From NCBI GenBank assembly GCA_010093685.1, contig MU006236.1, positions 124,001 to 188,000 of the forward strand: a DNA stretch of 64,000 bases, written 5' to 3'. The stretch comes from Ophiobolus disseminans. Lineage: Eukaryota; Ascomycota; Dothideomycetes; Pleosporales; Phaeosphaeriaceae. The notes below the pieces were generated by a model that was not told the origin of the DNA, did not search any database, and saw only the letters and a program-made list of their open reading frames with translations. Made by a program: the position numbers and the translations under genes. This document shows, piece after piece, positions 34,141-45,654 of this stretch (position 1 is its first letter; every line of letters begins with the position of its first letter).

Positions 34141-34618
34141 TGTGGTGGGTTGGAGGGCTGGATGGATGGAGCTGGTATCTGGGAGCAGGTGGGAGTGTTG
34201 ATAGATGGTTTGAGGATACAAAGGCTCTGCGGTATTGAGATTTGCTGTATGGATTCGCTGATAGTCGGAAGCGGGAGGGGGGCTGGATGGATCAGCGGGT
34301 ATTTGGAGTCAAGAGGGAGGGCCAGATGGACTCGCTGATAGTCAGGAGCAGAAGGGAAATATAGTGTATGGTAGGGTATATTCAAGCTTTAGTAAGCTGA
34401 GGGAGGGTTTGGATGTATACAGGCAAAATCTTTGGGGTGAGAATTTTTCTTTGCTGGTTATATACAGCACAGCATTGAAACAGGGCTAGGGTGTCTAGGA
34501 TTTATACATCTCCCCGCTCCTCGAACTTCGTTCATGGATCTCAAAAATCCACTAATCCCTCTCCATACCCCTTCTTCAAACCCTGGTTCAAAGCCATTGC
34601 GAAATACAAGTCTACCAC
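34141..34618. promoter_or_regulatory. Upstream region of the disordered protein gene
   Basis: Holds the promoter of the minus-strand gene ending at 32533 and the 3' flank of the one ending at 34619. An imperfect direct repeat (GACTCGCTGATAGTC at 34328 and ATTCGCTGATAGTC at 34253) is visible. Confidence 0.4.
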
Positions 34619-35302
34619 TCATTCCTCCGAATCTCCTCTCTTCGTAACACCCAAGCGCTTCGCTGAATTCTCCCTTTCCAGCTCCTTATCCCTCTCTTCT
34701 TCAACCAATCTATCAAGCATCTCACACGCCGCACGTACCGGTACCTCAAGCGATCTCTTCTTCATAACACCCATTCTGCTCTTTCCACCTATCTCCGGTA
34801 CCCTCTCCTCACTCTTCCCACTCCTCCGCCATTCCAATTCCTCCAACACATTTGGCTCTTCTTGTCTCTCTTCCGCCAGTGTACGATGCTCGCCTCGCAC
34901 CTGCACGCGCGGAAAACGCATCGAGGTATGCGTGTATGTGGATTTGTGTCTTTTTGACATGGGATGCGAGAAGTGGGCGTGAGGGTGCTGGAAGCCCATT
35001 CTCATCCACTCGCATTTAGGTTCGAGGACTGGGGGTGAATGTGGTGCAGGCGCAGACATAGCCATGGGTGTGGATTCAGTATCTAGAGAAGGCTGGATGA
35101 ACGGTCGTCGGCGGCGCTCGACGCGGCGGCGCTGCAGTAATGCGGAGGGGGATCGGAGTTGCACGCCATGGAAGTGTGGCGGTGGGAAGGGGATTTCTCC
35201 AAGGGCGAGGTACAGGAAGGACGGTGGGATGAAGGGGGGATGAGGGTCGAATTGGAAATTGTTCGTGGTTGGTATTGTGGTAGTAGGTGGTAGGTCGGAC
35301 AT
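34619..35302 (-). CDS. Hypothetical protein, 227 residues
   Basis: A single exon. I chose the ATG at 35302 (MSDLPPTTTIPTTNN) because the frame upstream reads as untranslated leader. The N-terminal half has a short ordered-looking part (FQFDPHPPFIPPSFLYLALGEIPFP) and a basic RRRVERRRRPF run. The middle has ECKWMRMGFQHPH-like aromatic/His residues. The C-terminal half is a charged helix rich in Glu/Arg (MLDRLVEEERDKELERE) ending in KRGDSEE. No known domain. The overall look is of a lineage-restricted fungal protein, possibly nucleic-acid-binding given its basic runs. Confidence 0.5.
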   Translation of the reverse strand: MSDLPPTTTIPTTNNFQFDPHPPFIPPSFLYLALGEIPFPPPHFHGVQLRSPSALLQRRRVERRRRPFIQPSLDTESTPMAMSAPAPHSPPVLEPKCEWMRMGFQHPHAHFSHPMSKRHKSTYTHTSMRFPRVQVRGEHRTLAEERQEEPNVLEELEWRRSGKSEERVPEIGGKSRMGVMKKRSLEVPVRAACEMLDRLVEEERDKELERENSAKRLGVTKRGDSEE

Positions 35303-35940
35303 TTTGGGTAGGATGGTGTGTGTGAAGTAGTAACGTTGGTATACACGAAGCTTTTGAACTGGTGTTGAGTAGTACTGATGGAAAGGCTTGTGTCGGCGGA
35401 TTGGAAATTGAGATATAAGCCTCCCATGGAGAAAAAGAAATCGATATTCCCTCATAACTCAACTTTGGTACAGGGTCAGAGTTCTGCGGTGCTGGACCTG
35501 GGTGGCAATGGAGCGGGGAAATATTTTACGCTGCGAAGATATACAGGACTCACTCACATCCTTGGAAATCGGTACAGTGCCTCATCAACTTTTGATATTC
35601 ATATCCATTACGTGATATCTTCCCACGCCTACGCTATGAATCAAACTCGCCCAACGCCTCTAAACCTCGGTACCGTTGCCACGGGAGGGTATATATGTGA
35701 TCGCTATGCTGATGAAATGGAACGCTATGCTTCTCGAACGCCTAATGCTGAATTTGAAGTAATATTTCGGGGTAACCCCGTGGACTCGTGGTTCATAGAT
35801 TTGGTTTGCAAGGTCGAGAGACAGAATCCATGTGTGAGGGGTAGTCATGTCGTTGGTACTCGAGTCGTGTGCGAGCCACAGATGTGTCGATGTTGTTGCG
35901 AAGGTAATCGTGCCAAACGCAGCGAATCTGTATCAGATCT
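35303..35940. other. Intergenic region
   Basis: 638 bp between the start of the hypothetical gene (35302, minus) and the patatin stop (35941, minus). No gene recognised. The plus-strand open frame here continues antisense across the phospholipase gene and is a shadow. Confidence 0.35.
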
Positions 35941-37930
35941 TCATGGCTTCGTGGGCGCGGGTCGTGACCGTAATCTCGAGCTATTAGCTTCAGACCCCTT
36001 CCTTGGCGGCTCAGGGTCCACGACCATCGCATCCTCAGGCCTCAATTCGCCAGTCAACCACTGCCCCATATGTGTTTGCCACCTCCTGAGATCCTCATGC
36101 TTTGTAGCCTCTCGCAGCCTCCTATGTCGGACAAGTCTCTCCGCAATTTGCTGCAGCACCACCTTTGGCGGCTGGTACTCCTTGAAACCGCCTGGGGATT
36201 CTAGATTATCGCGTGATAGATATTCTTTCGTAGCGAGTTCCATCCGCGAGAGCGTCTTGCCACCGTTGACGACTTCCGTTTTGCCGGTCTGTGGATTCGT
36301 CCAGGATCCTTTCTCCCAGTTGTCGAGTTTCAGGTCGTGAAGACCTTTGTCTACATTGAGGCGCTTGTACCATCTGTGCTCGCCCTTGGCTATGACGCGC
36401 ATGTTGGTGTGCTGCTTCTCGCCTTCGGTGTATTTGATCAAGACGTTCTTGAAGACGGCAAACTTTTCGCTCCATTTTTGCAGCAGTTTGAACTTTCCAA
36501 GCGGGCCTGGCCATACCGCCGCAAAACCGTCGTTTTCTGTGTTTGGTCGCCCCGTGCCAATGGAGAGGAGGAGGCCTGGCTCGCGTTCGTCTCCGTGCAT
36601 GGAGCTATGTTCACTGTATGCGGCGAACGAGGGGTTGTTTTCGCGTATTCCTCCGTCTTTGAAGCCCATTCGCTCGTTCCTGACGTCGGCCACCAACATG
36701 TCGAAGTAAAAAGGGGCTGCCGAGGTGGCTCTTGTGACTTGCCATATCTTCAGCTTGTCCGCCCCTTCGTTGTACGTGATGGCCCATGGTGGGAAGGTCT
36801 TTTCGTTGTATTGGTGGTTGTATGATCGGAGGAGGTATGCCTCGCCAATTTGGCCAGAATGTGTTGCTGTCAGACAGATGCTATGAAAGTCAGTGCATGC
36901 TCCTTTTGATGATGCTGCCTGGTTTGCGACTCCTCATTCCGTAGTAACCAGTACGGCCGCCATATCGTACGCTGTCTATATCCAAGATGATAAAGTCCGT
37001 GAAGGGTATTGAGCATTGTGAAAAGTGTGCACTTACGACTGACATATGCGCTCTGTTGGTTTGACTGTACTCGACTTGCCCGCAGCCGACGACCACGTGG
37101 ACGAATCACCAACAGAGCCATTAGGGGTCTTTATCGTTGACGCCTGCACGTCCTCCTCCACCTCTGTATCCCAAGGATGCCAATCATTACCATCACAGTC
37201 CTCATGATGCTTGCAGTACTGGCTAACAATCTCCTGAACGGCCTTCTCCAACGGCTTATGGTGGTACTTGGTCGCCAGGGGCAGTACGTTTCTCCTGTGC
37301 CCAAACAGCTCATGTCCCACCCGGCGGTATATCTCGAGGCATTGCGGTACAGTCATGCGCAGGCGTGCCAGCATGACTGATATCAATCCACCGGTGCTTG
37401 TGCCGTACATGTAGTCGAAGTAGTGGCATGGTAACAGCTCGTTCTCGTTGAATGCTTGCCGTGTGCTGCCGGCTACGGGCCCTTCTTCTTTTTGTAATCG
37501 TGTTTCGCATTCGGCGATTTCGTGCATGAGTTGCTTGAGGATGAGTAGGCTAGAGTAACCTCGAATGCCGCCGCCGTCTGTGGGTTGATAGTTAGTATGC
37601 TGTCCTGGAGCACTTCTATGGCTCACAAGGAACAACGAGCCTAGCGACTACACCCCCATGTATTGCTTGGAATGTGCCAATAACCCCCGACTACACCATA
37701 ATCCTACATAACCTCCCCTTACTAATCTCCGTCGCATGCGCCAGGCTACTGCCCAACAAAGAGTATCTCCACGTACCTAGCGTCAAGATGAGCTCCTCCC
37801 AGCAATTCTCCCTATCGACATTCATCTTCCAGGTATTGCCACTCTTATCCTGCGCCGTCGCCGAGGTACCGGTAGTCATAATGCTCAGCGGCCTCGAGTT
37901 CGCCGAGTCGGTGATGGGCGGTTGGAGCAT
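35941..37930 (-). CDS. Patatin-like phospholipase
   Basis: Three exons, 37930-37777, 37577-37037 and 36880-35941, with introns of 199 nt (GTACGT...CTAAC...CCACAG) and 156 nt (GTAAGT...TTCATAG); 544 residues. Splicing restores the oxyanion loop LTL|DGGGIRG (residues 52-58) and RICQS|ICLTATH. The catalytic dyad is visible: Ser112 in GTSTGG and Asp307 in DGGIREN. These are the hallmarks of patatin-type lipid acyl hydrolases, which cleave phospholipids or galactolipids without a His. No signal peptide or membrane helix is apparent, so probably cytosolic. The C-terminal 150 residues (RWYKRLNVDKGLHD ... RPAPTKP) are typical of fungal members. Both introns are three to four times longer than most others here. 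Confidence 0.88.
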
Positions 37931-39283
37931 CTTGACGTGTTGGCGCGCGGTGGGCCTCTATGTATCGCGGGTACGTGTCTATATCCAAGGCTAGTTGATC
38001 CAAGGCTCGTTGCTTGTTTGCGGGTGCGCGCAGGACGGTCAGGGGCGGCCGGGTGGATATAAGGCTGCAAAGAGCCTCATGACTGTCTTGTTGCGACAGG
38101 GCGAGGTGTGGATGTGGAGCGCGCAAAGCGGCTAGTGGCATGCGGATGTGGCTGGCGACTGGGGGCGTCGGGGATATTTGCGACTGATTTGTCGACCGGG
38201 CTGGCGGTGCGATGGCTGCGCCTCCTGACGGTCCTGAAGTGACCGCGGCGCCTGATGCCGGAGTATTGAAGTCGAAGCCTCGTTTCGCACTGGATTTGCA
38301 ATGATTGTTTCAGGGGTTGAGGGACTTCTGCTGCATCTGTGTAACTGTGGGGGAGCAGTCAGCCTCTACCCGGATGTTTCGCCAGGTCCTACATATCACG
38401 AGTCACTTGCACTCGAGCAATTCTGAAGAAAGCCTCATGGTCAAACTAACTAAGAACTCTGGCCTGACCGAAGGCAGTCTGCAACTGTGTGTAATATGCG
38501 CCCTCGGCCATGCGCACTGCAGCTTGAGCAAACTGTAGGCCAGTATTCAACGCAAGCCGTGATGACGTCCCTTGTGATGTCCGTCGCAGCATGCGAAGGG
38601 CGTCCCTTGAGGTTTGCTGCAGGAACAAGAGTCACCTGAATGGCGTTTCTGTCAGGACTGTGCGGGTGACACTGAATGTTTGAGGGTACTTGATCATTTC
38701 TCCTCTGCTTGTCGAAAGTGCCGAGTGACGTCTATCTCTGGTTAATAATTCCAGTCATACCGGGGTAGGAGGTCGGATATGCAAGACGTGCAAGACGTGC
38801 AAGACGAACAGTAACATCAAGCAATACATGAACGTGACCGATCGTCTTCGTACGACCTCGGGACTTCGTGAAGGTTCGCTTGCTGTATCACTGCCAATCA
38901 ACCTCACCCCCGGCACTGCCCCGGTCCGCGGCCAATCAGCGCGCGAACCGGCCGAAAGCGACATCATGGCACCACCAGCCACGTCTTCCTCGCCTGAGTC
39001 CGGATTTCGTGGGGCGCAGTGAAGAAACGTGACGCTGGCTCCCTTCCTTTGACGACCTAGAACCGCAAACCGTCACTCCACCTGCGCTTTCCTTTGCCTC
39101 GCCGATATCACCAGACCTACGCGCCGCTCCTATACAAACCCGCTGCGAGCCCTGACCACCAGTTTGTACAAGCACAAACAACGCCCTCACAAAGCCAGAC
39201 CCGAACCACAACCGCACCTTCCCCACCGCAGCCCTAATTCGCTACCGCCGTCTCAGCCTCACCTCTCTTCGGTCGACCTGCGA
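37931..39283. other. Intergenic region, no gene recognised
   Basis: 1.35 kb holding the patatin promoter at its left end. A short tandem repeat of GTGCAAGAC (38788-38808) is the only distinct feature. No supported gene. Confidence 0.35.
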
Positions 39284-39865
39284 ATGCAAGCCGACAGCAT
39301 GACCTTCAAATCAATGTCCACATCTGGCACCGCGTCAAGTAAGGCGAGTAGCCTCTTTGATCTCGACGAGCACGGCAACAAGGCTATTCTCGTCTACAAG
39401 TACCGTTCAGGCGCAAAGGGCCTGGAACTGAAGACCGAGCACGATCTCTGCGCAGAGCTCGACCAAGGTATGTCGTTGTCGCAGCAAGCCCCATTTCCAT
39501 CCCAACTGACATGCGACGCTCCAGATCCGAACCTCCCCTTCATGCGCGTCACAAGGAAGCCCATACCCCGCGGCAACAGCCGGCTCGACATCCTCGGCGA
39601 AGACCTCATGCTTCCAGACGAGCGCGAAAAGTACTCCACGATGCCCACACTCAAGGTGTCCGTCGCCAACGTCGGGCTGCCCAGGCGCGCAAAATGGAAG
39701 CATATGATCTTGGGTAGCTTTGAAGACCTCTACATCGTGTCGCGATCACCCACACAGACGCCAGAGTCTAGTCAGAATAGCAGTCCGGAGTCGTCGCAGC
39801 ACGTCAGCCCTGCGACAACGTTTCCGTCGGATACGGCACATCCCTTGCGGAACCCTGACGCATGA
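39284..39865 (+). CDS. Hypothetical protein, 174 residues
   Basis: Two exons, 39284-39467 and 39525-39865, around a 57-nt intron (GTATGT, branch CTGAC, CTCCAG) that joins AELDQ|DPNLPF. Because 57 is a multiple of three the frame stays open across the intron, but splicing removes an unlikely Gln/Pro stretch. Start at 39284 (MQADSM); 39299 (MTFK, better Kozak context) is an alternative. A compact middle (LFDLDEHGNKAILVYKYRSGAKGLEL, PFMRVTRKP, EKYSTMPTLKVSVANVG) looks folded; the C-terminus is a Ser/Pro/Gln-rich tail. I recognise no domain. It looks like a conserved small fungal protein. Confidence 0.55.
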   Translation: MQADSMTFKSMSTSGTASSKASSLFDLDEHGNKAILVYKYRSGAKGLELKTEHDLCAELDQGMSLSQQAPFPSQLTCDAPDPNLPFMRVTRKPIPRGNSRLDILGEDLMLPDEREKYSTMPTLKVSVANVGLPRRAKWKHMILGSFEDLYIVSRSPTQTPESSQNSSPESSQHVSPATTFPSDTAHPLRNPDA

Positions 39866-40900
39866 TCTGGCCCTGGCTGATTGAGCAGTGTGCTATTCTT
39901 GGAGCGCTTGTACTACCTTGAGTGACTCATGCCTCGCGTCTACCAACAAGCATCGCAATGCACATAGGTGCAAGCGAGGTAATCCGCATCCACTCATATG
40001 CGATCTCAGCTTCTAGCCACTGTCGCTCATATGCTACCTTTCTTTGTCGTCGTACGTTTCTTAGCACTGTAATACGATACCCACAGCTATCATCGCTCCC
40101 TAGCACGGCGTTGAATGGAGTTTTGCTTTCTCTCTACAGTCACTGTTATCTCCTTGTGTCAAGCTTGGGGTCTCCTCCATGTGTTGTTCTGTTGCCGTCG
40201 GCATGGTCATCCACGTTGTAGCGTTAGCAATGCCAAGGTCTGTTATCTTGTCTAGTCCACCAACACACTGATCAGTTTCCCAACGGGCTTGAGTTGGGCC
40301 ATCTTATGTCCGACCATCACCGCTTCACTTCAGCTGCCTGCTATGCGCGAGTCGCTGCAAGGCTAATCCAACAGCAGGGGTGGAAGTCCGCGCTCACAGG
40401 GAAAATCCGGGCGTGCCTGTCAGCTCACTGGCTTCGTGAGGCTAGATGCACGCAACAACCACCGCAACAGTATATACGAGATACACACCCACCGTGGGCG
40501 TGGCTCCCAGCAACCAGGTTGATAGGTAGAACGCTTTTAGCCTATTGCTTGATGCTGCATGAACGGCAGGGGCCGACCAGTCACGGGCTAGCAGACATCG
40601 CGTAACCCTCCGTACGACATGCTCGCCTACAAATGTCCGGCTCCTATCTTGTCGGACCATGTACTGTTGCGAGACTGAACAGCCCAAATGCCAGATTGGG
40701 TGAACTTAGTTCAGGGCAGTTTCTGGTTCTCGGCCCAAAAACGCCCCACGAAACGTTGAGCATGAGTTAAAAAGCAAACAAGGTGGCGGGATATGAGCCG
40801 CAGGTACCTTATGCTTTTGTCTTCCGCGAGGCTTCGTCACACAACTTGACATCTTCCTGTCCTGCGGTGTTTGCGAATCGAAATAAAGAATAGAGATACC
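39866..40900. other. Intergenic region, no gene recognised
   Basis: About 1 kb, with short frames only. The right end is the promoter of the oxidase-hydrolase fusion gene. Confidence 0.35.
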
Positions 40901-43900
40901 ATGCCAATGTTCCCCCTTGTTCTTGCACTTTTAGCGTGCTTGCTCTACCTAGTCAGATGCATCTATCGGCGCTCCTACCGCTTTGATCGGCTTCTACCTT
41001 CTCCCCCGTTCATCAGTTGGATACATAGCATACTCCGTTCTCGTACACCGAATTCACACCAATCCACGCCTATAATTTCAGTCCGACACCCCCGTCTAAG
41101 CCTCCCTGTATCATCTCTCAAACCATCCTACGATGTCGTTGTCATTGGCTCTGGGTACGGAAGCGGAGTCGCAGCTTCGCGTTTTGCCAGGGCTGGGAAG
41201 AAGGTATGCGTACTCGAGCGCGGCGCTGAGAGGTGGCCCGGGGAGTACCCTCATACAGCAAAAGGCGCAATGCATGAGTACGAGGTATCTGGCACAGTTT
41301 CCGGGAGAAGAGTTCGCTTGGGGAAAAGAGCAGGACTGTATCAGACCATTAAAGGGCAAGGTCAGGATGTCTTCATGGGATGTGGCCTGGGAGGAACAAG
41401 CCTGATCAATGCTGGAGTATGGTTAAGGCCCGATGAGAGGGTTCTGCGTGGGACGGAATGGCCAGTGGAAATCAGGGAACAAGGTCTGGATAAGTACTAC
41501 GACAGAGCAGAGCAGGTGTTTCAGCCGACTCCATATCCCTTGACGTACGCCACGCCAGCTAAACTCTCTGCCTTAGAAACACTAGCACGCAGCCTTGGTC
41601 TGCAAGACTCGTTTTACCGTCCGCCTCTGACGACGTCCTTTCGCAATGAAATCAACCATGCAGGCGTACGCATGCAAGCAGGCACTGGCTCGGGAAACGA
41701 ATGCACCGGAACAAATGATGGATCCAAGAACTCGGTCCTAGTCACATACCTCGCAGACGCCTGGTCTCGAGGCGCAGAACTCTTCTGCGGCATTGACGTG
41801 CAATGCATCAAGAAACGCGAAAGCAGCGAGGGATACATCGTCTTCTTCCACACATACAGCCCCCGCGGCACACAAACGCTCTCATGGGTTATAGCCGTAC
41901 GTCCCTTTCTCCATCTCCCACCCCATCTCACAATCCTAACAACCATGACCATCGCAGAAACACCTCCTCATCCTCGGTGCCGGCGCCCTCAGCACACCCA
42001 CCATCCTCCTCCGCTCGCGCCTGCACGGCCTCACTACATCCTCCCTCCTAGGCCAACGTCTCTCCGGCAACGGCGACATGCTGAATTTCGCATACAACAC
42101 GGCGCACTCGCTTAATAGCGTGGGTCGCGACGGCACAAGTCAATGTGGCCCGACCATCACTGGATGCATCGATCTGCGCGGCCCTAGACATACGCCTGAG
42201 AATGTGAGGAATGGTTTTGTTGTCCAGGACGGCGCGATGCCAGAGGTTCTTGCGCCCATTGTGCAAGTTTTGCTTGAGACGCATCGAGCTGGTGGGTCAT
42301 CACGGGCTTACAATTTCGTACGCGGTACATTTGCGAGATGCAAGGCTTGGGTCTTGGGTCCGTATGCGCTGGGCGGAAGCGTGAATCGCACTTTAGTTTT
42401 TCTGACGATGTCGCACGATGAAGATCACGGGATTATATCTCTCGCCAACGATTCCATCGCGGTTAAGTGGGAGGGCGCTAGTTTGTTGCGAACTAGTTGC
42501 GTTGATGCGTTGCTGAGCAAAATGACGGAATTGCTGGGAGGTGTGCCGGTTAAGTCTCCCCTCATGACTGTTCATCCGCTTGGTGGCGCGGTTATGAGTT
42601 GTGATGGGACGGGCAGGGGGGGCGTGGTGACGCATTGTGGCGAATTGTTGGCTGGCTTGGGGGATGAAGTGCATGGAGGTATCTTCTGTGTAGATGGGGC
42701 GGTTGTGCCAGGGTCACTTGGTGAGTTTTCTTTCCGTGTTGAATATGCGAGGAAGTTTGTTTTCGTTGAGTTTTGGGCGTTTGCAAAACGTGATTGAGAC
42801 GAGCTTCTTTGTGCGCATGATATTATAGCAGCTGACGGGAGAAAGGTGTCAATCCTTGCGCTACGATCACTGCGCTGGCCGAACGAATTTGCGATCTCAT
42901 TATCAAAGAGCGTGGATGGGAGGTCGATGAAAGTCCGAATGGCGAACTTGATCTTTTTGGCGATCCGCCATATTCGCGTGAACACAAAAGTCGGAAGAAG
43001 TCTGATTCTGGGGACGATGCTGATGGCGTTCGGTTTGAAGAGACGATGCAAGGACACATCCACGTTGGTCCCGATATCACTGACTTCATCACAGCGGAGA
43101 GCGTCGCTAAAGCCGTTTCATCTTCAGCTCATCTAGCCATGACAGTCGGTGCTCTCCGAACAGGTCAGGAATCATATATTGGCTCTGCTCAGGGTGTCTT
43201 TGCGTGTGGAGCGCTATCTCCGGATCCTCTAATCATCATCGATGGCTTAGTGGCATTCTTCGAGATCGACGAGGATGTCGCAGATGCTGTCAAACTGGTG
43301 TACAAGATACAACTTCTCAGCACGACTGGAGCGACATACACACTCCATGGATTCAAGACCATCGATCCCAGCATAACACTATCCGTAAGACGTACGTGGC
43401 GCGCAACTACAACGCTCTTCACCACTATCACGTCGTCAGATGGCGCAGTACTCGGTCGCGGAATCCTACACCTCCCGCTCCGCGCGTTCATCTCGCAAGT
43501 GCGGTCTCTACGCTCCCATCGCAACACTACAAGCCAAACCGACACCTTTCTCCCCCTCACGAAATTCCTATCTTTCTTCGCACTCAACATATTATCCTAC
43601 TTTCTCTCCCCCTTCCGCCCCCTCCAACACCCCCCAAGCACCAACAACACCAGTACCACTGACACCAGCACCACACCCCCAATATTCTTCCCTAAGCCCA
43701 CCCCCACAACAACATCCCTCACCACCTCCGACGGCCTCTCCATCCCCCTCAAAATCTGGCCCCCGCCGCCCGGCACGAAACGTAAACGTACACCCATGCT
43801 CTTCCTCCCCGGCGCAGCCGTAAACGACCAAATCTTCAGCCTACCCACCATCCGCGTCAATGCAATAGATTACTTCACGGCGCTGGGGTATACGTGCTAC

Positions 43901-44972
43901 GTCCCCGTGCTGCGCTTTGGATGGGGCGAGAATGCAACGTATGGGTTTACGGCGTTTGATGCGCGGTTGGATGTGAAGGCTGTGGTGGAGTATGTGTATA
44001 ACAGGGAAGAAAGGAGGGTGTATGTTGTTGCGCATTGTCTTGGGAGCATTGCGTTGGGGATGGGGGTTTTGAGGGGGGATGTGGATGTTGGGATGCTGGC
44101 GGGCTTGACGGTGAGTCAAGTGTTTATGAACATATTGTTCAGTCCGGACAATGGGTTTAAAGCGCGTCACCCTGTACTCATGCGAGCATACGAGGTCCGT
44201 ATCCTATCCCCATCCCCCCTCCTTCCAAATCCACAATCTCACTAGCCAAATCCAACAGACCCTCGCCCGCTCCCCATGGTTCCCCACCTCCACCCCCTTC
44301 CCGCAAACAATACCCTGGCTCGACCACCTCCTACGCTTCTACCCCATCGGTCCGCGCAAAGAGCTTTGTCGCAGCGCTACGTGCCATGCGTGTAACGTGC
44401 CCTTCGGTCGTTGCTGGACGCACGCTAATCTCACACACTCCACGCATGCCCTTCTGCATACTGTGTTCAGCGGCGTGCATACGAGTTTTCTGCGGCATTT
44501 GAGTCATATGGGCGCTTCTCCTCCCTATCACCTTACATCCAATCCCCCCTACTTCACCGATTTGGTCACGCCCACCAATCTGCTCAAACTCCGCGGCCTT
44601 CCTATATTGTTTCTGCACGGAGGTGAGAACGCGGTGTGGGACACACGCGCCACGAAAGCGAGCTATGATACGCTTAGAGAGGCTTTTCCCGAGGGAAGAT
44701 ATGAGAGGGCTGTGATAAGTGGGTATGGGCATTTGGATTGTTGGATGGGGAAGGATGCGGGGGAGGATGTTTGGGGGTGGGTGCGGGGGAATGTTGGGGG
44801 TTGTGAGGAGGACGAGAGTGAAGGAGATGGTGGTAACGGGGGCGTAGAGGACTTCAACAAAGGTTGCTTAGATGGTGATAATGGGTGTGATGGCGTGGAC
44901 GGGAGCGCTAGCGAGGATGGGTTCGTGCATGTTGGGAAGAATGGAGATGGGGATGGAGGCGGAGGGAGGTAA
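40901..44972 (+). CDS. Cholesterol-oxidase-like GMC oxidoreductase fused to alpha/beta hydrolase
   Basis: Four exons, 40901-41896, 41958-42720, 42846-44194 and 44259-44972. Introns of 61, 125 and 64 nt all keep the frame (...WVIA|KHLLILGAGAL; VPGSLG|VNPCATITALAER; RAYE|TLARSPW); 1273 residues. ATG 40901 begins a signal anchor (residues 4-21). The FAD site VVIGSGYGSGVAASR and the GCGLGGTSLINAGVW segment mark a GMC/cholesterol-oxidase module ending at VHPLGGAVMS and ALAERICDLI. A linker domain (MQGHIHVGPD onwards, residue 654) leads to an alpha/beta hydrolase from about residue 880 with motif VVAHCLGS: Cys984 (codon 44036-44038) sits where Ser is usual. GYGHLDC supplies the His. The Gly/Asp-rich tail is acidic. 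Likely acts on sterols or similar lipids at a membrane; substrate unknown. Confidence 0.82.
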
Positions 44973-45654
44973 ATGTACAGACTAGACTTCTTTTATAGAA
45001 GGGACGGTATGGCTCATCCATTCGACTGTGCGTGCGAAGATATTCTCTGGGGCATATACTTCTCCCGAACGTGTGTCTTTTGCACAAGTAACCAAGCTCT
45101 TTGCGATTTATAGTGTTGTTAGAGGACATTGATTGACGATAGCATTTCCTGGGCATTGGGCTGGTGGATAATAGCGGACGCAACATGCGAATCTCGGTAA
45201 TTTATAATTGCCTGGTGAATGTGTGATGCCAGGAGACGGTGCTATCTTTATTGCCAACGAGAGGATCCAATGTATCATAATCCGGCATATGATTAAATGT
45301 GCAGCAATGAAACCGTCATGTGCCGTGCGCCGTGGAGCGTGACGGTGATGCGGAGGATCGAGTGAGTCGCGCGCAAACTTTACACTGGCATGGCGGACGA
45401 GGCAACACCGCGCATTGCAAACTTCATCACCCAATCACACTCAAACCTCAAATGGAATCACCACTTCTCAGAGCATATTCAGGCAGCAAGACATGCATTA
45501 TTACTGACAGCTATCTCGCTCCCTCTTTTCCCTCGCCAGACTTTTCCACTTCCACCCATACACACACTTAAATACACAAGGAAACCAATTCTCAATCGCA
45601 CAAGGAAACCGCACATCGACTAGTAAAGGAAAATACTACATCTTCATCACACGC
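44973..45654. other. Convergent intergenic region
   Basis: 682 bp between the stops of two convergent genes. No gene or repeat seen. Confidence 0.35.

Noticed and set aside
35378..36340. A 320-codon plus-strand open frame
   Set aside because: Its right half is antisense to the patatin-like gene and the left half has no recognisable domain or promoter.
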